DNA of 64,000 nucleotides from Hominimerdicola alba (GTDB taxonomy: Bacteria; Bacillota; Clostridia; Oscillospirales; Ruminococcaceae), in NCBI RefSeq assembly GCF_900112155.1, contig NZ_FOKQ01000019.1, positions 1 through 64,000 of the forward strand, in the 5' to 3' direction. Under the pieces are notes generated by a model. That model did not search any database and had not been told where the DNA came from. It worked only from the letters and a program-made list of their open reading frames with translations. Positions 1 to 8,706 of this stretch are shown here, one piece after another. A program made the translations under genes and the position numbers. Position 1 is the first letter of the stretch, and each line of letters starts with the position of its first letter.

Positions 1-1
1 C

Positions 2-289
2 AAAAAACTCGGAAGACCGAAGAATTACGCCGACAGCAAGGCTGAAAAGAAGGCAGCATATAAAGATAATACCGACAGGATCGAAGTGGAGCGTAAGTTC
101 AGTCTCGCAAAGCGCAAATTCGGTCTTGGTCTGCTGCTCACAAAAAGAGAAGACACAACAAGAGCATCGATAGTTCTCAGCGTTATCGCAATGAACATCG
201 ACCGCCTGGCGGCGATGCTTTTGCGCTTCTGGAAAATAGTGATAAATATTCGCTTCTCATATCGCCAGCCGGTATGCCATGGATTTTAG
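2..289 (+). CDS. C-terminal end of a DDE transposase (cut by the window edge)
   Basis: The frame is open from base 2 and ends at a TAG at 287-289, so the gene begins outside the window. The visible part carries RIEVERKFSLAKRKFGLG followed by a hydrophobic stretch ending AMNIDRL. This resembles the last DDE-domain helices of IS5/IS4-type transposases, where a conserved Glu sits in such an E-x-K-F-x-x-x-K-R-x-(Y/F)-G-L block. Whether the element is intact cannot be judged here, and I see no clear terminal inverted repeat between 290 and 360. Family assignment rests on this short block only. Confidence 0.7.
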   Translation, partial: KKLGRPKNYADSKAEKKAAYKDNTDRIEVERKFSLAKRKFGLGLLLTKREDTTRASIVLSVIAMNIDRLAAMLLRFWKIVINIRFSYRQPVCHGF

Positions 290-363
290 AGGCTTGTTGA
301 GGAGAGACTAAATATGGAATAGAGCTTTATCAGTCCCTATAGTTTTTCAGCCCCTACGCAAAA

Positions 364-398
364 TCGCCCCAAAGCACTAAAAAATGCTCCGGGGCAAA
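364..398 (-). terminator. Intrinsic terminator downstream of rpe
   Basis: GCCCC (366-370) pairs with GGGGC near 391-395, with a partial GCA/TGC extension inside. On the minus strand the hairpin is followed by a T-rich stretch. It lies about 20 bases past the rpe stop codon. Confidence 0.6.
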
Positions 399-414
399 AT
401 CATATAACATTATA

Positions 415-1062
415 TCATTTCAGAGAATCCACCGCTGCAGCTCTGTCTTCAGCGCCAAAGATGTAGGAGCCCGAAACAAATACATTCGCGCCCGCTTCAC
501 GGCACAGCTTCACAGTCTCACCATTCACACCGCCGTCTACTTCGATGTTGACCTCAGTGCGGCCCATGCTGTCCAGAATGTAGCGTATCTCGCTTATCTT
601 TTCCAGAGTGTCTGCCACAAATTTCTGTCCGCCGAATCCCGGCTCAACAGTCATCACGAGCACCATGTCCACACTGCCAAGATATGGCTTTACTGCTGAA
701 ACAGGTGTACCGGGCTTTATGGATATGCCCGCGCTTATCCCGTGGGAATGTATCTTGTCTATAACAGCCTGCGGGTTGCTTGCCGCTTCAAGGTGGAATG
801 TGATATTATCCGAACCTAAATTCGCATAATCATCGATGTAGCGTATAGGATCGGTTATCATAAGATGAGTGTCCATGGGCACCGATGCCGCTTTTCTTAC
901 GCATTTCAGCACAGGTGTGCCGAAGCTTATATTGTTTACGAAAACGCCGTCCATGACATCACAGTGCAGCCAGTCAGCACCTGCGCTTTCAATGCTTTTT
1001 ATCTCGTTTTTCAGATCTGCCAGGTCACAGCCCAGCAGAGACGCCGATACAAGATCTTTCAT
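415..1062 (-). CDS. rpe: Ribulose-phosphate 3-epimerase
   Basis: Cytosolic TIM-barrel enzyme interconverting ribulose 5-phosphate and xylulose 5-phosphate in the pentose phosphate pathway. The 215-aa length is normal. Visible family motifs are WLHCDVMDGVFV (metal-binding His and catalytic Asp), DTHLMI, the MTVEPGFGGQ loop and the phosphate-binding EVDGGVN followed later by FVSGSYIFG. It stands alone: the upstream small gene is separated by about 70 bases and a hairpin follows it. The ATG at 1062 gives the family N-terminus (ASLLGCDLADL). In many Firmicutes rpe follows rsgA, which is not adjacent here. Confidence 0.95.
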   Translation of the reverse strand: MKDLVSASLLGCDLADLKNEIKSIESAGADWLHCDVMDGVFVNNISFGTPVLKCVRKAASVPMDTHLMITDPIRYIDDYANLGSDNITFHLEAASNPQAVIDKIHSHGISAGISIKPGTPVSAVKPYLGSVDMVLVMTVEPGFGGQKFVADTLEKISEIRYILDSMGRTEVNIEVDGGVNGETVKLCREAGANVFVSGSYIFGAEDRAAAVDSLK

Positions 1063-1130
1063 ATTTACACGACCTTACCTTTTTAATTCGTTTTTTATAA
1101 TACTCCCTTTTTACAAACGTGTCCCTAATA

Positions 1131-1487
1131 TCAATCAGATTCTATCTCTGTAAACCCTTTTACTGTTAAAAAATTTACAATGCGGTTGACCGCACTCTGT
1201 TCTGCTCCGTATGAAAAACTGAAATAACGATATCCCTCTTTTCCGCCACTTGAAACAACTTCAACAGATGTTTGATTTAAAGTTTGTTCAACAATTACTG
1301 TCAAAGTAAGGGTAGAGCCTATTCTGTGATAATAATCTTCAGCTATAAAGATCATTACTTTCCGTTTTGGTTCAATGATCTTTTTTATAAAAACACCGTC
1401 TCTGGAATCTGTATTTGAATAAAACCAATCAGTCAAAGTTTTTTCTATGTCAATGCTATACTGTGAAATCAATCTAGTTTTTTTCAT
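1131..1487 (-). CDS. Small hypothetical protein, 118 aa
   Basis: I do not recognise a function. The ATG at 1487 is preferred because TTTGGAGGATAAT lies directly upstream; an in-frame start at 1535 lacks such a site. The product begins MKKTRLISQYSIDIEK, is mixed alpha/beta, and has neither a signal peptide nor a membrane segment. A GGKEGYRYFSFSYGAEQ stretch near the C-terminus is its most distinctive part. It is probably cytosolic. It lies between proA and rpe on the same strand but is separated from both by gaps of about 70-115 bases, so operon membership is uncertain. Confidence 0.65.
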   Translation of the reverse strand: MKKTRLISQYSIDIEKTLTDWFYSNTDSRDGVFIKKIIEPKRKVMIFIAEDYYHRIGSTLTLTVIVEQTLNQTSVEVVSSGGKEGYRYFSFSYGAEQSAVNRIVNFLTVKGFTEIESD

Positions 1488-1601
1488 ATTATCCTCCAAA
1501 GAATCCCAATGTCGTATTAACGGCACAAAAGTCAAAAGGGAATTATATTACTTTCCAAAAGAGATGTCAAGCACCGAAAACGTCTGCTGACTTATCCCGA
1601 A

Positions 1602-2852
1602 TTATTTTCTTATCTGACCGTTGCCTGTAACGAGATACTTTGTTGTAGTCATCTCGCGCAGACCCATAGGTCCTCTTGCGTGGAGCTTCTGGGTGGATAT
1701 ACCCAGCTCAGCACCCAGACCGAACATCTCGCCGTCGGTGAAACGTGTGGATACATTTACGTATACAGCCGCAGCATCTATCCTCTTCTGGAATTCCTGA
1801 GCAGAGAACAGGCTCTCGGTAACTATGCACTCGGAGTGTCCTGTGCTGTACTTGGATATATGCTCGATAGCCTCAGCCAGGTCATCAACTACCTTTATAG
1901 CTATGATATAATCCAGGAACTCTGTTGCATAATCGTCCTCATCAGCAGGAACGACACAGTCGCCAAGTATCTGCTTGGTCAGCTCGCATCCGCGTATCTC
2001 AACATTGTGCTCGTCAAGACGCTTTTTCAGCTTGGGCAGGAACTGTTCAGCCACATCGCGGTGTACAAGACAGGTCTCCACAGCGTTGCATACAGAAGGT
2101 CTCTGGGTCTTGCCGTTGTCAACGATATCAACAGCCATTTTCAGATCAGCCGAAGAGTCAACATATACATGGCAGTTGCCTGTGCCTGTCTCGATAACAG
2201 GTACGGTAGCTGTCTGTACAACAGCCTTGATAAGCTGTGCGCCGCCGCGGGGCACAAGTATGTCGATGTACTTGTTTGCTGTCATCATATCGTGGGCGAT
2301 ACCTCTGTCGGTGTCCTCAACAAGCTGGATTATGTCAGGGTCGAAACCAGCCCTCTTTACTGCAACACGCATCAGGTCAGCCAGGCATTTGTTTGAATTT
2401 ATAGCTTCCTTGCCGCCGCGGAGAATAACTGCGTTGCCGCTCTTAAGGCTGAGTATAGCCGCATCAACGGTAACATTGGGACGTGCTTCGTATATCATGC
2501 CAACAACGCCCATAGGTACGCGAACCCTCTCGATCTTCATGCCGTTGGGACGAGTGCTTCCGTCAACAACTTCGCCAACAGGGTCGGGATATTTAGCCAG
2601 TGCTTCGCAGGCATTTGCCATGCCCTCAATTCTTGCATCGTTAAGTGCAAGTCTGTCCAGCAGAGATTCGCTCATCTTGCGTATCCTGCCGTTTTCGAGA
2701 TCGACAGCATTAGCCTCGATGATCTCCTTTTTGCTGCTGCGGAGAATATGCGCGATCTCCAGCAGTGCGTCGTTTTTCATGTCAGATGAAGCGAAAGCGA
2801 TAGTGCCCTTAGCTGCCTGCGCTTTCTGACCAAGTGTGTCTATGTAACCCAT
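1602..2852 (-). CDS. proA: Glutamate-5-semialdehyde dehydrogenase (gamma-glutamyl phosphate reductase)
   Basis: NADPH-dependent second step of proline synthesis, reducing gamma-glutamyl phosphate to glutamate semialdehyde. The aldehyde-dehydrogenase fold is clear: PMGVVGMIYEARPNVTVDAA, LRGGKEAINSN, and the catalytic Cys in ETGTGNCHVYVD. The C-terminal GPMGLREMTTTKY is typical of ProA. ATG at 2852 is chosen because AAAGGAG lies eight bases upstream; an in-frame TTG at 2870 is less likely. It is the last gene of the recQ-proB-VanZ-orf-orf-proA run. Unusually, three unrelated genes separate it from proB. Confidence 0.95.
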   Translation of the reverse strand: MGYIDTLGQKAQAAKGTIAFASSDMKNDALLEIAHILRSSKKEIIEANAVDLENGRIRKMSESLLDRLALNDARIEGMANACEALAKYPDPVGEVVDGSTRPNGMKIERVRVPMGVVGMIYEARPNVTVDAAILSLKSGNAVILRGGKEAINSNKCLADLMRVAVKRAGFDPDIIQLVEDTDRGIAHDMMTANKYIDILVPRGGAQLIKAVVQTATVPVIETGTGNCHVYVDSSADLKMAVDIVDNGKTQRPSVCNAVETCLVHRDVAEQFLPKLKKRLDEHNVEIRGCELTKQILGDCVVPADEDDYATEFLDYIIAIKVVDDLAEAIEHISKYSTGHSECIVTESLFSAQEFQKRIDAAAVYVNVSTRFTDGEMFGLGAELGISTQKLHARGPMGLREMTTTKYLVTGNGQIRK

Positions 2853-2889
2853 AATTAACGCTCCTTTCAAGCATCATTTATTCTGTTTA

Positions 2890-3282
2890 TCAGCGATATC
2901 CGTATATACAGTAAACGCCGTTTTCTTCTTCGTAAGGTATGGAATACTTTTTAAGTATCCCTTCAAGTTCTTTCCCCGCATCGATGATCTCGGGGGCAAT
3001 AAGTTTACCGCGCACCTTTTGGGTGCATGGTCGTATCTTCACCCATTCCACCGCGAAAGCGCCGTTGAATAATCCCTCGTATACATAAGCTTCGTGCCAG
3101 TTCATGTCCTCAGCACAGGGACTTTCATCTGTAAGAAATTTCAAAGTGTAAGGCGGCTGAAATGGCATCTCGTTCATCATAGCCCGCCGCAGGATATCCC
3201 ACTTTTCCACGCTCATACAGCTTTCAAGACCCTTAGTATTTGCCGTCTGCAATGTCATTTCTCTTAGTTCAGCTGATGTCAT
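2890..3282 (-). CDS. Conserved hypothetical protein, 130 aa (DUF6678-like)
   Basis: No function is known to me. The C-terminal half (VKIRPCTQKVRGKLIAPEII, then ILKKYSIPYEEENG and a terminal YGYR) matches my recollection of DUF6678-type small cytosolic proteins, but I could not check this. It has no signal peptide or transmembrane segment. A strong GGAGG site lies six bases before the ATG. It sits between a second small gene (18-base gap) and proA (37-base gap) in the minus-strand operon, so it is probably cotranscribed with proline biosynthesis genes without an obvious link to them. Confidence 0.7.
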   Translation of the reverse strand: MTSAELREMTLQTANTKGLESCMSVEKWDILRRAMMNEMPFQPPYTLKFLTDESPCAEDMNWHEAYVYEGLFNGAFAVEWVKIRPCTQKVRGKLIAPEIIDAGKELEGILKKYSIPYEEENGVYCIYGYR

Positions 3283-3300
3283 AGCGCACCTCCGTGAACG

Positions 3301-3642
3301 TCAAAGCCCCAGTATCGTGAAGCACCCGCAGTTCTCAAATGCGTCCTCCACCCAGAACGCGGCTTCATCGGTTACCGCTTTAACATCGCCGCCGCGCTTT
3401 TCGGCAAGACGGCATACTTCTTCCCATTTTTCGGGATAGATGAGATTAACGCCGCAGTCATCGTACTCGGAAAGAACATTTTTCAGTATCTCTTCCAGAC
3501 CGCAGGTATACATTATATCGTCATGCAGGAATATCGATCCGTCATTATGGTAGCGGTCGCCCTTATCCCAGTCCCATTCGCCTTTGAAAAACTCATAGTA
3601 TACCGTGCTGATGCGCTGGCTGTTATGGACGAAATACTTCAT
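3301..3642 (-). CDS. Hypothetical protein, 113 aa
   Basis: Unrecognised acidic cytosolic protein rich in Trp and Tyr at the N-terminus (YYEFFKGEWDWDKGDRYH). AGGAGGG lies five bases before the ATG, and the start overlaps the stop of the VanZ-family gene by four bases (3639-3642), which implies translational coupling. There is no export signal. Its place in the recQ-proBA operon suggests cotranscription; the sequence gives no functional clue. An immunity-protein-like or SMI1/KNR4-like fold is conceivable from composition alone, but that is only a guess. Confidence 0.7.
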   Translation of the reverse strand: MKYFVHNSQRISTVYYEFFKGEWDWDKGDRYHNDGSIFLHDDIMYTCGLEEILKNVLSEYDDCGVNLIYPEKWEEVCRLAEKRGGDVKAVTDEAAFWVEDAFENCGCFTILGL

Positions 3643-4208
3643 GCTATCCCTCCTGTACGGTTATCTTTATTCTTGTGACCTCTCATATGCCGAAACAGTG
3701 CATATATCCCGTAACCTGCCATAGCACCCGCGGTGTTCAGTATAAGGTCATCAACATCGCTTGCCCTTACCGCAAAGGGAAGCTGTAATATCTCTATGCC
3801 AAGTGACATCATAGCCCCTGCCGCGGTCACTTTCCAGAAGCTGTTCAGCCGCTTGTAAAGTATGGGCAGTATTATCCCGCTTGGTATGAACATCATCACA
3901 TTTCCCGCTATATTCAGCAGAATATCGGTGGGGTCGATGTAATCAAGTATATTCATAAAAGGTATTATATTTATCCTTAGCGGAAATATATGCGCGGTAT
4001 CCAGTTCAAGTGGGAGAACTCTGCCATTGGCCGTTTCCATCGGAAAAAATGTTATCCTCAGCAGTACAGCCAGATTAACATACATAAGCAGAAGCATCAG
4101 CTCCCGCTTTATATGGAACTCCCTTTTCTTAACAGCAGATACAGCTCTTATAAGTACCCATGCCACCGCAAATACGATCTCTGTGGGGATGAAAGGTATG
4201 TATATCAT
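3639..4208 (-). CDS. VanZ-family membrane protein
   Basis: Integral membrane protein of 189 aa. Hydrophobic segments lie near residues 5-20, 38-55, 95-118 and 125-145, plus one near the C-terminus. The family pattern is visible: ITFFP, RINIIPF, the LLNIAGNVMMFIPSG block, LGIEILQL and the DVDDLILNTAGAMAGYG motif. VanZ-like proteins are membrane proteins of mostly unknown role, named after a teicoplanin-resistance accessory. The start overlaps the proB stop as ATGA (4205-4208) and the stop overlaps the next gene, so the three genes are tightly coupled. Confidence 0.88.
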   Translation of the reverse strand: MIYIPFIPTEIVFAVAWVLIRAVSAVKKREFHIKRELMLLLMYVNLAVLLRITFFPMETANGRVLPLELDTAHIFPLRINIIPFMNILDYIDPTDILLNIAGNVMMFIPSGIILPILYKRLNSFWKVTAAGAMMSLGIEILQLPFAVRASDVDDLILNTAGAMAGYGIYALFRHMRGHKNKDNRTGGIA

Positions 4209-5062
4209 ATATCCTCTACGATATCGCTGTCACTGCTTTCGTCCACCTCAGGATCTTTCTTTTCAGCAGGTGAACCCTTAGCCTTGAACCTTGTTCCCAG
4301 ACTTCCTGTCTCAAACAGATAGTACAGATTATCAGGGTTCTTGCCGTTGAGTATTATCATATCGATACCATTGTTTACAGCGATCTCAGCGGCGTTTATC
4401 TTGGTTATCATGCCGCCTGTGCCCATCTTTGTGCCTGCACCGCCTGCCAGCTTCCTGATATCGTCGGTAAGTTCTTCAACTACGGGTATCAGCTTCGCAT
4501 CAGGGTCAAGACGAGGGTCGGCATCGTAAAGTCCGTCAATATCGGACATTATTATCAGCAGGTCGGCATTCGCTATCTTAGCCACAGTAGCCGCCAGAGA
4601 ATCGTTCTCGCCCACTTCAAGCTCCAGCTCATCGATGGCAACGGTGTCATTCTCGTTGACTATTGGTATAGCGCCCAGCTGTATAACTCGCTCCAGAGCG
4701 TTCTGCACGTTCTGTCTTCTGTCCTCTATCAGCACGAACTTTGTCAGCAGAAGCTGTGCCACATTTATGCTGTATTCCGCGAAAAGCTTGTCATAAAGGT
4801 ACATCAGCTCGCACTGACCCACAGCCGCACACGCCTGCTTGGTCGGTGTGTCCTTAGGTCGGTCAACAAGACCTATCTTAGACATACCCAGACCGATGGC
4901 ACCGCTGGAAACAAGTATTATCTCGTGACCCGCATTCTGCAAATCAGCCAGATTTTTGACCAGCCCTTCAACGCGGCGTATGTTCAGTCTGCCCGTGCGG
5001 TGTGTCAGCGTAGAGGTACCCACCTTTACGACAACTCTCTTTTTATCTTTTAAATATGACAT
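4205..5062 (-). CDS. proB: Glutamate 5-kinase, short form without PUA domain
   Basis: Phosphorylates glutamate to gamma-glutamyl phosphate, the committed step of proline synthesis. The amino-acid-kinase fold shows KRVVVKVGTSTLT, LVSSGAIGLGM, IVNENDTVA and GTGGMITKINAAEIA. At 285 aa from ATG 5062 it ends soon after the kinase domain, followed by a charged tail (AEKKDPEVDESSDSDIVEDI). The C-terminal PUA domain of the E. coli type (about 367 aa) is missing. ATG 5062 is preferred over 5092 because GAGGT lies seven bases upstream. The gene is 26 bases from recQ and overlaps VanZ by four. Confidence 0.94.
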   Translation of the reverse strand: MSYLKDKKRVVVKVGTSTLTHRTGRLNIRRVEGLVKNLADLQNAGHEIILVSSGAIGLGMSKIGLVDRPKDTPTKQACAAVGQCELMYLYDKLFAEYSINVAQLLLTKFVLIEDRRQNVQNALERVIQLGAIPIVNENDTVAIDELELEVGENDSLAATVAKIANADLLIIMSDIDGLYDADPRLDPDAKLIPVVEELTDDIRKLAGGAGTKMGTGGMITKINAAEIAVNNGIDMIILNGKNPDNLYYLFETGSLGTRFKAKGSPAEKKDPEVDESSDSDIVEDI

Positions 5063-5088
5063 TTGATCTACCTCTTTCGTCTGTATGC

Positions 5089-7305
5089 TCAAAGTATCTC
5101 CCCAAGATTCTCATACACAAATTCCTGTGCGGCACGAGGGAAAAGTACCGTTTTGTAAGCCCTGTTGAGAGATGATATCTTCTCTCGCTCGATTATCCCC
5201 GCTTCCTCCGAAAGTATGGTCGCCGCCAGACGTTTCTGACCGTTCTCCACCTTTTCCGTGAGGTAGTTCTCGCTTATGAGCCAGCTCTTTATAGCCTCGC
5301 TGACAGGCTTTTTATCGGCGTTAAGTCCCAGCTGAGTGAGTATCTCGTCACACATCTGCGGCAGTGACAATTCCTCGTCCATGCCCTGAAGACCCTCTGC
5401 ACCGCTCTTTATCATATCAGCCAGACTTCCGCTGTCAGCGGAATCGGACTGCGCATTTTTCCTTTCGGGGTGTTCATGGAGATACTTGTTTATCTCCGCC
5501 GTGAAGTACATTCCGTACCTCTCCTGCTTCACCTTGCCCACACCGGGCACTTCCAGAAAATCGCTCTGTGTAACAGGCATACGCACGCACATCTCACGCA
5601 AAGCCGAATCTCCGAAAACTATGTAGGCAGGCATGGATATCTCCTCCGCAAGCTTTGCACGAAGCTCCCGCAGACGTTCAAACAGCTCCCTGTCGAAGGC
5701 AGTAACGCCGAGGTCTTTCTTCCTGCGCTCGGGCTCTTCCTTGCTGTGCTTGGGCAAGCGCATACTTACCTTTTTGTTCTGCATCAGCACCTCAGCAGAT
5801 CTGCGTGTCAGCACCAGCGTGCTGTGCTCGCCCTCCGTAAGATAGCCTTCTGCCTGCAAGTACTGTATCTCCGACCGTATCTGCGCCGTGGATACATCTT
5901 TCATTATAGAATAGGTGGAAAGTGTTTCCAGCCCGAACTGCTTTATCTTCGCATTAGCCGAACCTTTCAGCACCGCGGATACCACCACAGCACCGAAATG
6001 CATATTCCTCTGATGGAGCCTGTATACGCAGGAAAGTATCTTCTGGGCATCCACTGTTATATCCGTAAGCTCCGTCTCTCCCAGACAGTTGGAGCAGTTG
6101 CCGCAGTTACATACTCGCTTTTCACCGAAGTAATCAAGTATGAACTGTCTCAGACATCTGCCTGTGTTGCAGTAATCCGTCATCTGCCGAAGCTTCTGCA
6201 TATCCCGCTTTTTTATAAGCTCCTGAGCTTCATCATCAAGGTCGGTATTGTCCCGTGAATTTTCGATAAGATACTTGTTGGTGACGATATCTTTAGCACC
6301 GTACAGAAGTATGCACTTAGCCTCACTGCCGTCACGTCCCGCACGTCCTGCTTCCTGATAATAATTTTCAAGATTTTTGGGCATATTATAATGGACAACA
6401 AAGCTGACGTTGGATTTGTCTATACCCATGCCGAAAGCGTTGGTCGCCGCGATGATGTTCACGCGGTCATATATGAAATCGTCCTGATTCTTCTTGCGCT
6501 CCTCAGCTGAAAGCCCCGCATGATATCTGGTGCAGGCGATTCCGTCAGCCGTCAGTTTCTCGCTGACCTCGTCCACCGCTTTTCTGGTGGCACAGTAGAT
6601 TATACCGCAGCTGCCCTTGTTTTCAAGAACAATCTTCTTCGTCTCGGCGTACTTGTCCTTGGCGTGCTTTACCCCGAAATACAGGTTCTCACGGTCGAAT
6701 CCCGTGGTCACGCTGACAGGGTCGTGAAGTCCAAGCATACGCACAATGTCCGACCTTACCTGGTCAGTAGCCGTTGCCGTGAAAGCACCAACTGTGGGTC
6801 GGTACGGAAGCTGTTCAAGAAATTCCGATATCCTCAGATAATGGGGACGGAAATCCTGTCCCCACTGTGATACGCAGTGGGCTTCGTCCACCGCCACAAG
6901 GGATATCCTCACATTTCTCGCCAGACTCATAAAAGATGGTGTGCAAAGCCTTTCGGGGGCAACATATATCAGCTTGTACATTCCACGCGAAGCATTTGCG
7001 ATAGCGGTGTTGTACTGCTGTGTGGTGAGGGAAGAATTGAGATAAGCCGCCCTCACTCCCGATTGTATAAGGCTGTTGACCTGATCTTTCATCAGTGATA
7101 TCAGCGGAGATATGACAAGCGTTATGCCGTCAAGCATCAGCGCAGGTATCTGGTAGCACATGGATTTTCCCGCACCTGTAGGCATTATGCCCACAGCGTC
7201 GCGTCCGCTGAGAAGCGCATCTATCAGAGGCAGCTGTCCCTCGCGGAAATCCGTATGCCCGAAGAAATCGCGCAACACGCTGTATTTATCCGAAAAATCG
7301 GTCAT
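5089..7305 (-). CDS. recQ: ATP-dependent DNA helicase RecQ
   Basis: 3'-5' superfamily 2 helicase for recombination and fork repair. In order: Walker A (GIMPTGAGKSMCYQIP), DEAHCVSQWGQDFRP, TATAT, the helicase C motif (NAFGMGIDKSNV, YYQEAGRAGRDG), a four-Cys zinc site (CLRQF...CNCGNCSNC), winged helix, and an HRDC domain (about residues 540-625, with VPGVGKVKQERYG). A further C-terminal region of about 110 aa may be an additional helicase-associated domain. ATG 7305 matches the family N-terminus; an upstream in-frame start at 7359 only adds non-homologous residues. First gene of the operon with proB. Confidence 0.94.
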   Translation of the reverse strand: MTDFSDKYSVLRDFFGHTDFREGQLPLIDALLSGRDAVGIMPTGAGKSMCYQIPALMLDGITLVISPLISLMKDQVNSLIQSGVRAAYLNSSLTTQQYNTAIANASRGMYKLIYVAPERLCTPSFMSLARNVRISLVAVDEAHCVSQWGQDFRPHYLRISEFLEQLPYRPTVGAFTATATDQVRSDIVRMLGLHDPVSVTTGFDRENLYFGVKHAKDKYAETKKIVLENKGSCGIIYCATRKAVDEVSEKLTADGIACTRYHAGLSAEERKKNQDDFIYDRVNIIAATNAFGMGIDKSNVSFVVHYNMPKNLENYYQEAGRAGRDGSEAKCILLYGAKDIVTNKYLIENSRDNTDLDDEAQELIKKRDMQKLRQMTDYCNTGRCLRQFILDYFGEKRVCNCGNCSNCLGETELTDITVDAQKILSCVYRLHQRNMHFGAVVVSAVLKGSANAKIKQFGLETLSTYSIMKDVSTAQIRSEIQYLQAEGYLTEGEHSTLVLTRRSAEVLMQNKKVSMRLPKHSKEEPERRKKDLGVTAFDRELFERLRELRAKLAEEISMPAYIVFGDSALREMCVRMPVTQSDFLEVPGVGKVKQERYGMYFTAEINKYLHEHPERKNAQSDSADSGSLADMIKSGAEGLQGMDEELSLPQMCDEILTQLGLNADKKPVSEAIKSWLISENYLTEKVENGQKRLAATILSEEAGIIEREKISSLNRAYKTVLFPRAAQEFVYENLGEIL

Positions 7306-7376
7306 TGAAACATCACTCTTTCCGAGATAAACGTTGCAGCAGTCATTCTGACCGCCCAATTATACATACACAGTAT

Positions 7377-7405
7377 ATTATATCACACTCCGCAGAAAAA
7401 TGCAA
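7377..7405 (-). promoter_or_regulatory. Promoter of the recQ-proB-proA operon
   Basis: On the minus strand TTGCAT (7405-7400) and TATAAT (7382-7377) are separated by exactly 17 bases. It lies about 70 bases upstream of the recQ ATG. Confidence 0.7.
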
Positions 7406-7418
7406 CGGGGTAAATTTT

Positions 7419-7452
7419 TAATTCATAATTCATAATGCATAATTCATAATTA
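7419..7452. repeat. ATTCATA heptad tandem repeat
   Basis: Four consecutive seven-base units, ATTCATA ATTCATA ATGCATA ATTCATA, then ATT. The same unit follows icd (23031-23058) and appears once or twice after rnc (36140) and yqeK (45933). It lies in the divergent gap between recQ and the DUF421 gene. Confidence 0.85.
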
Positions 7453-7526
7453 TTGACAGGGGCGGGAGTTTTGTGTTCTGTACTGTAAATCGCTATTGCC
7501 AATAATTATAAAAAGTGAGGTACACT

Positions 7527-8204
7527 ATGCTTATAGTTTTTATCCGCTCGATCATCCTGTATTTCGTAATAACCGCCGCCATTCGGCTGATGGGCAAACG
7601 CCAGATAGGTGACCTCCAGCCATCAGAACTTGTGATAACCATGCTGCTTTCCAACATCGCCACCCTCACGGTGGAAGATATCAGCATACCCATGATAATG
7701 GGTATCGTCCCTGTTTTCACACTTGTCAGCATCGATGTGATAGTGTCATACCTCTCACTGAGGTCGCGCCGTATCCGCCGAACTGTCAGCGGTTCATCAA
7801 AGCTGATAATATCCAACGGCAAGATAGACCAGAAAGCCATGCGGGAACTCCGTTTCACCACTGATGACCTCATGGCGGCACTCCGCGCCCAGCAGATATT
7901 CGACCTTGCAGATGTCCAGTTCGCAGTAGCCGAAACAACAGGCACCATCTCCGTCTGCCCGAAGAAGACTGCCGCCCCGCCAACAGCCAAGGACTTAGGT
8001 CTTGCCCCTGCTGACACCGACCCGCCCGTCATGCTGATAAGCGACGGTGAAGTCTCCACCGCCGCTTTGAATTTTCTCGGGCTTGATATGGAATGGCTGA
8101 ACAAAGTAGTCAAAGCCGATGGCGCATCTATCCCCGAGATATTCATAATGACCGCCGAAAATCCCACAAAATATACTATTATAAAAAAGGAGCCAAGAAA
8201 ATGA
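7527..8204 (+). CDS. DUF421 (YetF-like) membrane protein
   Basis: 225-aa member of the DUF421 family. N-terminal hydrophobic segments cover about residues 2-20 and 42-72, with the family's MGKRQIGDLQPSELVITMLLSN block between. A soluble C-terminal part follows (LIISNGKIDQKAMRELRFTTDDLMAALR) with the usual LRxxxFTxDDL signature. ATG 7527 is chosen because GTGAGG forms its ribosome-binding site; the in-frame GTG at 7515 is part of that site. It overlaps the DUF4363 gene by four bases, a pairing common in Firmicutes. Molecular function is unknown; some relatives are linked to spore membranes. Confidence 0.88.
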   Translation: MLIVFIRSIILYFVITAAIRLMGKRQIGDLQPSELVITMLLSNIATLTVEDISIPMIMGIVPVFTLVSIDVIVSYLSLRSRRIRRTVSGSSKLIISNGKIDQKAMRELRFTTDDLMAALRAQQIFDLADVQFAVAETTGTISVCPKKTAAPPTAKDLGLAPADTDPPVMLISDGEVSTAALNFLGLDMEWLNKVVKADGASIPEIFIMTAENPTKYTIIKKEPRK

Positions 8205-8572
8205 AACGTCTGCTGATATGCCTCACTCTCCTGACCACTATCCTTGCCGCGGGTATATTCTCCGCCGCCTATGTCCGAAACACCAATGCCCGCATACAGG
8301 ATCTCTGTGCCGAGATAAGGGAACAAGTCATATCCGATACCGACCCGTCTTCCGCAATCACAGAACTCTGCACCTGCTGGCAGGAACACTGCAAGATACT
8401 CTCATTCCTCGAAAACTTCAACAGCGTCACAGCCATCTCCGCCGAAATGAGCCGCCTGCCCGCCCTTGCTTCAGCCGACCCCGCCGACCTGATCGAACAG
8501 ATAGACTCCATCTCCGAACAATGCCGCCTGCTATCCCAGCGCCATCTCCCGAGCCTGCATTCTTTGCTTTGA
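8201..8572 (+). CDS. DUF4363 family membrane-anchored protein
   Basis: 123 aa, with an N-terminal hydrophobic anchor (about residues 3-22), then a helical outside domain rich in Ile, Glu and Leu with a CTCWQEH stretch. ATAAAAAAGGAG precedes the ATG at 8201, which overlaps the DUF421 stop as ATGA. DUF421 and DUF4363 proteins are encoded together in many clostridia and bacilli, so the two probably work as a membrane complex of unknown role. The last residues (LLSQRHLPSLHSLL) look ordinary and no frameshift is evident. Confidence 0.8.
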   Translation: MKRLLICLTLLTTILAAGIFSAAYVRNTNARIQDLCAEIREQVISDTDPSSAITELCTCWQEHCKILSFLENFNSVTAISAEMSRLPALASADPADLIEQIDSISEQCRLLSQRHLPSLHSLL

Positions 8573-8671
8573 GCGATGGGGTAGCCTACGGACTGCGGGA
8601 TTTACTGGGGAAAATCCGCAATATGTGTAATAAATTACCGTTTACGGGCAAATACTGCAGAAGCTGAACAC

Positions 8672-8696
8672 AAAAAAGAGACTGCCTAAGCAGTCC
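8672..8696 (-). terminator. Terminator of the alcohol dehydrogenase gene
   Basis: GACTGC (8680-8685) and GCAGTC (8690-8695) form a hairpin with loop CTAA. On the minus strand it is followed by TTTTTTG, directly after the gene ending at 8707. Confidence 0.85.
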
Positions 8697-8706
8697 CATA
8701 AATATA

